DNA of 64,000 nt, taken from Brachycybe producta (taxonomy: Eukaryota; Arthropoda; Diplopoda; Playtdesmida; Andrognathidae). Position numbers and translations under genes: made by a program. Below are positions 55,334 to 64,000 of the stretch, one piece after another; positions within the stretch are counted from its first letter, which is position 1, and the number at the start of each line of letters is the position of its first letter. The stretch lies in assembly GCA_036925085.1 (NCBI GenBank), contig JAUPFP010000084.1:186001-250000 (forward strand). Direction: 5' to 3'. The notes under the pieces were generated by a model. That model was not told the DNA's origin. It saw only the letters and a program-made list of their open reading frames with translations, and ran no database searches.

Positions 55334-55605
55334 AAAAGCCACTGTTGGAGAGCATATATATTCTCAGTGTTTAATATCTTTCAAAATAAAACATTTGAAA
55401 GACAAAATGGTTAATAAACCATCTTAAAACGCGCTTCACTTTAAAATGTGGTTTTATATTCAACACATAAAAAAAAGCTGAATATTGCTTCTGGTCATTT
55501 ATTTAATGATAATAATGGTCTTATATTATAGACTATATTTTATAAAATAAACCACATTATTTTTTTAAAAAAATGTGCAAGTAAGCAAAGTGGGAGTAAG
55601 ATATA

Positions 55606-55622
55606 GGGGGGGGGGGGGGGGG
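55606..55622 (+). repeat. 17-base G run
   Basis: Uninterrupted guanines followed by CGCTGCGCGGCG. Could fold as a quadruplex; similar C or G runs of 8-17 bases recur through the window (for example 40872-40888). Confidence 0.9.
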
Positions 55623-56079
55623 CGCTGCGCGGCGTTATTTCTTTTGAAGATCTAATAATGATGATGATGATCGGATGATGACGATCTAAACAACGGATTA
55701 AAAATGGATTTACGGACAGATAAGACGAGAAAGAGAGCTAGCCTCCACCCAACCCCCCCCCCTTTTTAATACTCTTCTCTAATGGACTCTCATCAACCTT
55801 TTTTTTTTTAAAAAAACAACCCTTTTTGAAGCCTTTTATAAGAAGACCGCGCGCTAAATCAACAAAACCCATTGTTCTCTTTCTAACATTGAATAATGCA
55901 TTCATTAAATATGAACAAAATATTAATAGACTTCCATTTAAAAAACAAAAAAAGTAATTACTAAAAATCTTAATAGATGTCGCTGTTCATCGACCTTTCT
56001 TTTTATTTCAATGATTAACCCTTAAATGGTGGCTTTATATTCAATTTCATTTTGTCTCACTGACTTCAGTGCACTAATG
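55623..56079. other. Gene-free stretch
   Basis: GAT repeats near 55656-55670, a C run 55752-55761, otherwise AT-rich. No gene. Confidence 0.5.
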
Positions 56080-56480
56080 CTAATCTCCATAGACGTTTTT
56101 TTTTGTAAAATTTGGACGCGAAAATGTCAAGCGAACGTTTTTTTTTAGAAATAACATTACGAAAAAAAATTCAAATTGTTTTCAAAACTAGAATGGTAAA
56201 ATATTATGCTAAACGTTTTTTCATGATCTTAAAAAATAAACAATTTTATAACAATTTTGACGATTTTTCATTGAAATTTCATGAAAAACTATTTTCGTCT
56301 TCCATCAAACTTGTCATAAAAAAGTTTATTTTGAAAGATATCATCATGAAGAAAAACTTAGCACTATCATCAACTATTCTAGTTTCTAAAACACTTTGGA
56401 TTTTTTTTCGTAATGTTTCTCCTGAAAAACGTTCGCTTGAAAAAATAATGGCCACTGCAGAGGCGCCACCTGAGAGGAAA
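56080..56480. mobile_element. ACTAGAA-family element with long inverted repeats
   Basis: Outer inverted repeats TCAAGCGAACGTTTTTTTTT...ACATTACGAAAAAAAATTCA (from 56127) and CGTAATGTTTCTCCTGAAAA...CGTTCGCTTGA (to 56439). Inner cores CAAAACTAGAATGGTAAAAT (56183) and AACTATTCTAGTTTCTAAAA (56375). The right end GGCCACTGCAG..GGCGCCACCTGAG matches the outer end at 29941. Frames 56112-56492 and 56279-56506 are mirror translations of the arms. Confidence 0.75.
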
Positions 56481-57808
56481 AATACAAAATAAATATTTAT
56501 AGTCACCTTATGACCCCATTAACACCTGTGTATGGACATCTATGCCCACCTTTTAAACTTATATGAATGACTAAAAATTCTTAAGCCCAAAAAAATGATT
56601 TTGACTGACAGATGGCAGCACCTGAGATAACGTTCCATATACTATGGTTCATTTATCTTCAACTAAAAATATAGCGAGGTATTGTTCTCAGAGGTAAAGT
56701 TAAGCGAGGTAGCACTGTGTACAGTGCTGCTCCTGACTCGTTTGGATGTCATTTCCTACTTCAGCACTTAGCAAAGTGCACTGAAGCATAATCCAAGCTT
56801 TTACTCAAGCTAAACTAAGCTTTACCACTCCACACCATGGGAGAGAAGCAAAAAAAAAAGCGGGGGGGGGGGGGGGTTGAGGGGAAGAAACAATAGCTTT
56901 TCTCTGTTCGAATTCGAGTGGAAATTCCCACTTTGGCACACAAATAATTAGTGTGGTGGCAAAACTCAAGAAGAAGAAAAAAAGAACAAACACCACACTG
57001 AGAAACGGAAATGAACAACCAATCAAACACTCACAGATGGATGATCAACGCATGCGCACTTTCTACTTCGAAAAATGTGCTTTAAACCCCTTTTTTTTCT
57101 CCCTAGAAAAACCTCCTCTCCAACCAACTTAACCAACATTCCCTCAATACTTTTTCCCCCTCTTTTAGACAATGACAAATTGTTTCAAATTCTCTCTCTC
57201 TCTCTCTCTCTCTTGTGGGCGGTGACAGGAATCCATATTGGTAAAGAGAAAGAGAGAGAATGAAATGAAAAAAGAGAAGAGAAAGTTTCCGGTAGCAATA
57301 ATTAGACTTCAGTGCTAGAAAAGCTTAGCTTAGAGCTTAGTTCAAGCTTGGCACAAGAAGAAGAAGGGTTCGATAGCCCAGACAATGTTGATAGGAAGAA
57401 GAAAAAAAAAACCTTTCCATAGTTTGACAAGAATAGAAAGTCAAAAAGAGGCTTCTCTAAAACGAACACACTTATTTAGAAAATTTACAAACAGAGAAGA
57501 AAAAGGGGGGGGGGGGAGAGAGAGAGAAGACAAACCAAAAGAATTTTATGTCATTGCCAACAACACCACCCCAGCAGCAGAAAAAGAAGAACCAGAACCA
57601 CCACCACCACCTTGGATGGACCCGTGGTGTTTCCGAAATAGCAACACAAGAAAAGTCTCATAAATAGCTTTTATGTGTGGTTAATAGACCATAGAAACAC
57701 CCTGTATATTATTATATTCACCTAAAAATGCAGCAAACTCAACTTTGAAAACTGCTAAGAATATTTCAAAAATTTAATGGAAAAGTATTTTACATACTAG
57801 AAGAGTAA
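56481..57808. other. Gene-free stretch, then ACTAGAA fragment
   Basis: ACAGATGGCAGCACCTGAGA near 56608; G run 56862-56876; TC run 57188-57213; GA text near 57517-57527. TACATACTAGAAGAGTAAA at 57791-57809 is an ACTAGAA arm cut by the next foldback. Confidence 0.5.
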
Positions 57809-57809
57809 A

Positions 57810-58021
57810 CAGGCAGTTAGAAATCGGGGAGAACTTCAGTTGGCTCGCCGCCCTTGTTATGACGACCGGCAACTTCTAATTGGTTTGTTGTGTGGTTCGA
57901 CGTTGAAAAGGGGGCGGAGCATGTGACGTCAGACTATATAACCAACCAATTAGAAGTTGCCGGTCGTCATAACAAGGGCGGCGCCAACTGAAGTTCTCCC
58001 CGATTTCTACTGCTGCCTGTA
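57810..58021. mobile_element. CGGGGAGAAC foldback, copy 3, inserted in an ACTAGAA element
   Basis: CAGGCAGTTAGAAATCGGGG through to CCCCGATTTCTACTGCTGCC; the same hairpin as 53145-53351. AGAGTAAA (57802-57809) and ACAGTAAA (58022-58029) resemble an 8-bp duplication with one mismatch. The empty site would read ACTAGAAGAGTAAATGATGA, which is a normal ACTAGAA-family sequence. Confidence 0.8.
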
Positions 58022-58834
58022 ACAGTAAATGATGATAACAATAAACAATTTCTAAAACCAACAAACAGCGGGCTAAACAACGGTTCCATACCATTTTGAA
58101 ACTTTTAAGGGGAATATTCAACATTTTTAGAAAAATAACTTGCAAGTCTAAGAACTTTCAAAGTATTTTAAATACTAGAATAGTTAATAAAAGGATCTTT
58201 CAATATGATCATGATGCTAAGTAAGATAACTTTCAAAATCTTGAAACTTAAATTAAGTGGAGTTCTGAGTTCGAGGTGCGTTTTCCACTTTTTAACTAAT
58301 TGCTCATTTTCTCATCAATGCAAAAAAAAAAAATGAATAAATGTGAATATTCACAAGCCCTGGATTGACAAGCCAGAATTGACTATCTCCACCCAGCTTA
58401 AAAAAGCCAAAAAAAGGTTGATCCCAAGATTTCTCTTTTAAGAAAAAACTTAAGACTTTTCTTCCAAAAAAAAAAAATTCTCAAGTGTCATGAAAATGAC
58501 TTATTTTTCCAAGTTCATTTTCCAGGTTTAATCTTATATATTATAAAGTAGCAAAACCTAACAAACTCATTTTACGTCGAGAAATGTTTTTTTTTGTCTT
58601 TAAGTCTAGCTGTCTGGATTTTCATTTTGAACCATTTTTTTTAGCGCCATACTTTAATTAAGATGACGATGAAGAAAAAAACACTCTCCTCTCCCCCCTT
58701 TAACCTTACTATATTATATTTAAAGAGAAGAAAAAAAAATGAACCCCCAAAAAAATCATCAGCTTCCAAAAATATTTTATCTTAGAATAAACTCGAGACT
58801 CAAGTCTAAAGTTAATAAACTCCACACAAAAAAA

Positions 58835-58874
<40 letters not shown>

Positions 58875-59395
58875 AACCCCCCTCCAACTCATCTATTCAC
58901 TTCATTATATTTTTCTAAGGTGGAGGAGGAGGTTAGGTGATGATAACATTTTTTAAAAAACACAAAAAATCCATCATCAAGAAAGAAGAAGAAGAAGCCA
59001 TCATCATTTGAGATTTCCAAGATGGCGTCTTCTAGGTTAAATTCTCAAAATATAAACACAAAGATTGCCTTAAGGTGGTTTTAAAGCAAGAAACTCGCAA
59101 CAAACTCTTTTAATTATTCTGTCTTTCAGGTAGAAATTGAAGAGAAACTTCAAAGTTTAGAAAGTGGTTTTAAAAGGGGGTTCAATTCATTTATAAAAGG
59201 GGTATTTCTAGGTTGATATCTTTCATAATAAACTATTTGTGTGTGCTTATAAAAATGACCCAACTTTAAGCAACCGTCTCCAAAAAAAAAGTTTATTTTG
59301 AAAGATAAATTTCAACATGAAAGAAAAGAATAATAATCAAAAAGTTCGAAAACTTTACTCTTCATAAAGAGAGAAAAACAATTTAGCTCTGAGTA
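58022..59395. repeat. ACTAGAA-family fragments in gene-free DNA
   Basis: TTTTAAATACTAGAATAGTT near 58167 with ATAACTTTCAAAATC; GTTTAGAAAGTGG near 59153 with GTTGATATCTTTCATAATAA and GAAAGATAAATTTCAACATG. CT microsatellite 58838-58873 and GGA text near 58920. Confidence 0.5.
58838..58873. repeat. (TC)n microsatellite
   Basis: About 18 uninterrupted TC units. Confidence 0.9.
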
Positions 59396-60254
59396 GAAGT
59401 GGCGCCATCTACTGGCAACAGACGACTTCATAGGCAGAGCTCTTAATTAAGCTATCACAGTGTAGGAGTTAAGTCCTCGACTTAGATTAGACAGAGAGAG
59501 AGAGAGAGAGTTACACGGGTTCGTAGATATGCACGCGGTTGCAATACTTCACCTTACACTAGCAATGCCACCTATCAACTGACTCTGTAAACATAATAAA
59601 AATACATAGCAATTGACTAATGTAGAAACCTTGGGAACGAATGAACCGCATACGTTGTGGACTCACTGTATATATATATCATGATGCACCCACTGAACAC
59701 TAACTGGTACACTGCAGAAGAATTTCAGCTGTTGAGTACAAGTGGCTCCATCTATTGGGCACACTCAGCTATGACATAGAATGCTTTAGAATCACATAGA
59801 GCCATCATAGTCTATCTGTATATGTATTTTGGTTAAACCAATCAATTACTGACACAATTTACTTGTTGAACAGAGAGTGGTGACATTTTGTTTTTCTCTC
59901 CTGTGACAACTTTCCAAAGATGACAAAAGTCACTTACATATCCATCCACCTCCCCCCCCCCCCCAAAAAAAAACTCTCTTCACTTTTGTCAACCTCATAA
60001 AAAAATATCAATCAGCTTTTTCTCTCGTTAATTGATGTTTTTTTAAATAAGAAATAGCTAAACATCATCAGTTGAGCTACAAAATGTCTCCTCTGTCTCT
60101 TGTCAAATCATAATTCGTGTCAAACAAGCTGATGAACAAATGCTAAAATGGACAAGTGCTAATCACTCAAAGCTAAAATAGAATGTAATACGCCTTAACT
60201 AAGTCATATTTAGCTCTCTCAGAATTAGTCTGGAAGTTTTTCACAGCCTAGCTC
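59396..60254. other. Gene-free stretch with GGCGCCATCTACTGGC words
   Basis: GTGGCGCCATCTACTGGCAA at 59399 and GTGGCTCCATCTATTGGGCA at 59751 lie in similar local contexts (AAGTGGC, CAGACGACTTCATAG / CAGCTATGACATAG), so the two are probably diverged copies about 350 bp apart. GA run near 59491-59509, C run near 59951. Confidence 0.45.
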
Positions 60255-60545
60255 TTGTTCATTTTTATACAATGCCAAACGTTTCTCAATTTGTGGCCCA
60301 ATTTAGAGCAACTGCAATTATGCCTTTTTCTTTACTCTTTCTAAAGAGCTGGTTACAGAGGCTAGATGTCTAGCTATTATCAATTGTCAACTAGAGAACT
60401 CTAGCCTCTAACCAGCTTATATTAAAACAAAAAAAAAACCATAATTGTTGGTTGATTTCTAAACTGGATTGTTATAATTCACAATTAGGTCTTGAACCAC
60501 AGATTGAGAAACATTTGCTTGTAATTTTGCATAAAAATCAACAGC
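60255..60545. repeat. hAT-like foldback, copy 4
   Basis: CCAAACGTTTCTCAATTTGT and GGCCCAATTTAGAGCAACTG at the left; ACCACAGATTGAGAAACATT and TTTTGCATAAAAATCAAC at the right; middle TAGAGGCTAGATGTCTAG / CTCTAGCCTCTAACCAG. Same family as 33584 and 40418. Confidence 0.65.
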
Positions 60546-63500
60546 AAATAGTTCGAGAGGGCCTACGGCAGAGAGACAATTCAGTCCAGAAAATGGATAA
60601 GGGATTATCAAAATCATCTCTACAATAATTGGATGTATTTTAATAAATAATGTGCACATTGGATTCCTTCGCAAGCCCCCCCCCCCCTTAAGGGTGAATC
60701 CTCCTCTCAATTTAGGAACACTTTTGAGTTTGTTTGTTTGGTGGTTTTACAAAATATTTAACTCCCAATTCCTTTTGACAACTCAAGTTCCAGATTTATC
60801 AATGTGTTTAAACATTCATCCTTAAACGCAATTAAGTCTCTTCTTCAATAAATCGGGTCTGCTATGTTTAGCCTTAACGCGCTGTCATCCTTACTTAAGA
60901 TGGCGGCCCGGCCCTACGATGAGGCTAGCCCACCCCCCCCCCCCCCCTTCTCATAATATCGTGTATTCTGAATTTCTTTTCTAATAAATCTCAATTATAT
61001 CTCGTTTGATTTAAAACGTCATCGGATTCATCATCGAGAAAGACAACAGTTTTTCTTCTGCTTTCATATACAAAACGACTTATGACGATGACAGCAGCAC
61101 TTGTGACTTATGTCGTCGGGATGCTGCTGCTGCTCTTGCCGTTTGTTTCTTCCACAAATCATTCATTTTTCTTCTCCCTCTCACTCCACCCCTCTTCATC
61201 CCAACATCTTAAACCACCTTTCAGCTGACGAAAACAGAATTATCGACTAGTTATTCCGTAGTATGTCCCTGACATTAACGATTATCAGACACTTCTCTCA
61301 CAGTGCTATATGAAGCAGTCTCAAAATGGCGTCTTTTCGATTTTGTCAAGTCTGCTGAGCCATTCTCGCGTGTGCTCGGAGCCGTTGCTGGCACGCTTAA
61401 ATTCAACTCAGTATGCCCCTTCCATCAGTTTGAGAGCCATGTGGCAAAGGTGGTTTCTTCAATTGTCACTTAGACAAAGTTTAAGACATAATCTTCAAAC
61501 TGAATTCGTCTTGAAACAGACCCAGTCTGGAAGAGAATTCCTTTGTTGAAATACATTTGGAAAGCACGACTAGAAATACGGCATCAGTTGTAGCTCGTTT
61601 GCCAGCAACCGCAACATGGCTCCGAGTCCACACTATTAACTTAGAAACGGCAGCAAACTGGGATTAGGCAAACTTGCAAGCTATTAATTGATTAATGCAA
61701 CCAGGGAAAAAAATACTAACTAGCAGCAGCGCCACCCATGGTGAGCGACAACAAACTGATTTAGCCCCTTTTGCTATCAGCAACCAAGGCAAACTACTAA
61801 GATCCTACCAATCTACTACAAGAATGGGCAAACTTGGCAGACAAAGACCACTGTTGGTGGTCAATTTCAACTGCAAAAAAATGAACTTGCAGGTGGTTGT
61901 AAATGTATTTTCTTTATAAAAAGATTCGAACTTGGCCGACGTTTTAGCGACAGCGCAGAACTTTTATTTTCTAGTCGAAATCGACCACCAAAAGTGGTCT
62001 GTGTGCTTCAACCCTTAGTGATCATCATCATTCGAAAATACTGGAAATGCATTTTGCCATTTCCAGTCTTAAAATTGCAGTCTTAAAAACATGACCGATT
62101 ACTATTTTATGCTCAGCTTTTTCGACTCCCATTTTTCACTTTCCATTTTTGTTTGTCCTTTTCTTCTTCTGTTGGTGTCTATAACTTGTAAGAGCAGCCA
62201 GCATCAGCAAGCAACACCAACCAACAACATCACGGGTGACTGAATGCCACTCTCTATTGCTCCCTCCCTCTTTCAATTCTCCATTCCTATATACGACTAC
62301 CTCACTCTCTTCCTTCCTTCCTTAGCCTCCTCCCCCCTCCCTTTTCCGCCAAACTGAAAAATAAGAGAAAAAAACAGCAATCTTCTCTTATTTCTATCTG
62401 AGTCTATCTATCTATCTAGTTGTAAAGATGATAATGATGATGATGTTTGCAGAGAGAAAAAAAAAAGATGGAGAGAGGAAAACTAACTGCATCTGCCATT
62501 GTCACAGATGTTGTGTACTGCCATATACATAGATGATCATCATGATGATGATGATGACACATGATGATGATCTCTCTAACGTTCTTTCTTGCTAACGTGT
62601 CTATCTTATGACAGTATTAAAAAAAAATTTCTGATTTTTCAACTACAGAGAGAGAGAGAGAGAGAGTGAGAGAGAGAGAGAGAGATCATCAACAAGAAGT
62701 TCAGAAACTAACAATGTATCCCCCCCAAAAAAGATACAAGTTCTTAAGTTAATCATCATCATCATCAATGGAAGGTTGGAAATTTACTTCTGAGTTCAGA
62801 CTACACAAGCAGATAGATGGACATCAAAGTTCGTATCTTCAAGATAGAGAGCCGCCTAAAAGATTAGGTTCCATTTTTGACACCAAGTCACTACAAAATA
62901 GTCACGTGTGACTACTATAGCTATCAATAAGCTTCAAGATAACTTGTAAGTTGCAACTGTGATGCTTCTTCGAAGAATACTAGCCAATCTGCTCCCTTGA
63001 CCTTCTCTTATTTGCTGACAGCTCATTGGCTGTTCATTGCAGATTAGTCACTTCAAAGTAATATGAACATTCAATTCAAGATTGGTCACTTACGGTGACT
63101 TGATTAGTTTCAATCAAGTCGGGGACTAGATACCGTGCCTCTTATTTTACAAAGCGACAAAGCAGTAAAATGACATGTTGTGTCTGTTTTGCAAACAACA
63201 TGATACCATGTGACTCTGAACTTTCAAGAACCAAGAGAGTCAGCGAATACAGATAAGGTCACATTGGAACAATTGGTTGCAAGAAACCTTGGCTACGAGC
63301 AAACCTCCTCGCTCTCCGACACACTTTGCACCATTAAACATACTCGGCTCTCTCATATTCAATACCTTTCCAGTAGAAACAAGAGCGCAGTCTCTAGTAT
63401 GTTTTGAAAGTGACCAGCAGAAAAGGTGGCCCCGTTCTCTTGACGGAGAGAGAGAACACAGTAAGGTCACCTCTTCATCTTGATTCTCGAAAGCCAAAAA

Positions 63501-64000
63501 AAAAAGCTGGCTTCGCACTCGACTCAGAAAAACCCCCGTAAAGAGGCTATCGTCCGTTAAAAAAAGCTGGACAGTTAGTTCAACCGAAGAATCTTGAAAA
63601 ATTTATATAAAAACCTGCCACGTAGCTAGCTAATGTATTTTCAATGCAAAAAAAAAGAACCCAGTTGTGTGCCATTTTTCCATCACCTGTTCCATCATTT
63701 TCTATTCGTTATCCATATATAAAGCACAGAAAGACAGAAAAGAGGCTTATGCATTATTTCTGTTATTTCAACAGAGTACATGACCTCAAGCCTTGAAAGA
63801 AAGGGAGAGAGAATTTCTCTCCCTTTCTTACCCTATCTCTCTCTCTCTCTCTCTATCCAAAAGAGAGAAAGAAACAGAAAAAAAAAGCTTTCTTCATAGA
63901 GAATCATGTCTTATTGGCTTTGCAAGAAGAGAAAAACTAAGGGAGTTGGGGTGGGTTGGAGTTGTATTCCTGCACTTATCTTTACTTCCCTCCCCTCAAA
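60546..64000. other. Gene-free terminal stretch
   Basis: C runs near 60678 and 60932-60946, AAGATGGCGGCCC near 60897, CACCAAAAGTGGTCTGTGTG near 61988, ATG/GAT repeats 62430-62580, GA run 62647-62685 and CT run 63835-63855. GC content rises somewhat in 61230-61900 and 62980-63480, where frames of 65-92 codons occur, but none shows a recognisable domain. Confidence 0.45.
62647..62685. repeat. (GA)n microsatellite
   Basis: About 19 GA units with one TG interruption. Confidence 0.9.

Noticed and set aside
56112..56506. Opposed frames sharing an RKKIQ..TR-V-like string, also in 29867-30139 and 45176-45373
   Set aside because: Translations of the inverted repeats of the ACTAGAA family, not a conserved protein.
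53042..58145. Frames 53042-53323, 53211-53429, 54132-54401 and 57876-58145 with similar peptides
   Set aside because: The similarity comes from the two arms of one non-coding foldback family, read in either direction.
61310..63518. Frames of 65-92 codons near the right end as possible exons
   Set aside because: No domain, and no consistent splice-site arrangement could be made out by eye.

Overview
This is a eukaryotic, almost certainly animal, nuclear window. It is very AT-rich, with long homopolymer runs of A, T, C and G and many di- and trinucleotide microsatellites. No bacterial-style gene array is present. I find no host protein-coding gene, tRNA, rRNA or CRISPR array. The open frames outside 10.4-22.4 kb are short, low in complexity or produced by palindromic repeats, so the rest looks intergenic or intronic. 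I cannot name the species.

The only protein-coding unit is a complete, apparently young Ty3/gypsy-like LTR retrotransposon on the minus strand at 10453-22425 (11,973 bp). Its two 756-bp LTRs look identical by eye, and the flanks carry a CAAT target duplication. In minus-strand order it has: 5' LTR with TATA box and polyadenylation signal; primer-binding site; a 1.2-kb leader packed with covarying hairpins; gag (capsid-like domain, CCHC knuckle); a textbook -1 frameshift signal (GTTAAAC, 6-nt spacer, 12-bp stem); pol (protease, reverse transcriptase, RNase H, integrase); polypurine tract; 3' LTR. Pol runs about 985 residues past the usual end of integrase. That extension is a long basic disordered region followed by a compact terminal domain that may be a catalytically dead Ulp1/C48-like fold. 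The element is GC-rich against its surroundings.

The other 52 kb is dense in small, mostly palindromic non-autonomous DNA elements, often nested. The commonest family carries a core resembling TTTAGAAACTAGAAGGGTAG, at roughly 40 sites and in both orientations, often as inverted pairs. Others are a hAT-like MITE with an 8-bp duplication (36314-36496), a PIF/Harbinger-like element with a TAA duplication (33533-33970) holding a second foldback, three copies of a 207-214-bp near-perfect foldback (53145, 54179, 57810), a foldback with a 9-bp duplication and arms made of tandem subrepeats (2753-3020), and several two-copy families.

Degenerate short tandem arrays lie at 3.7-4.8 kb (ATGGCTGCCATTT), 49.0-49.2 kb and 51.4-51.9 kb. 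All assignments are by eye from sequence. Repeat boundaries without a stated target duplication are approximate.
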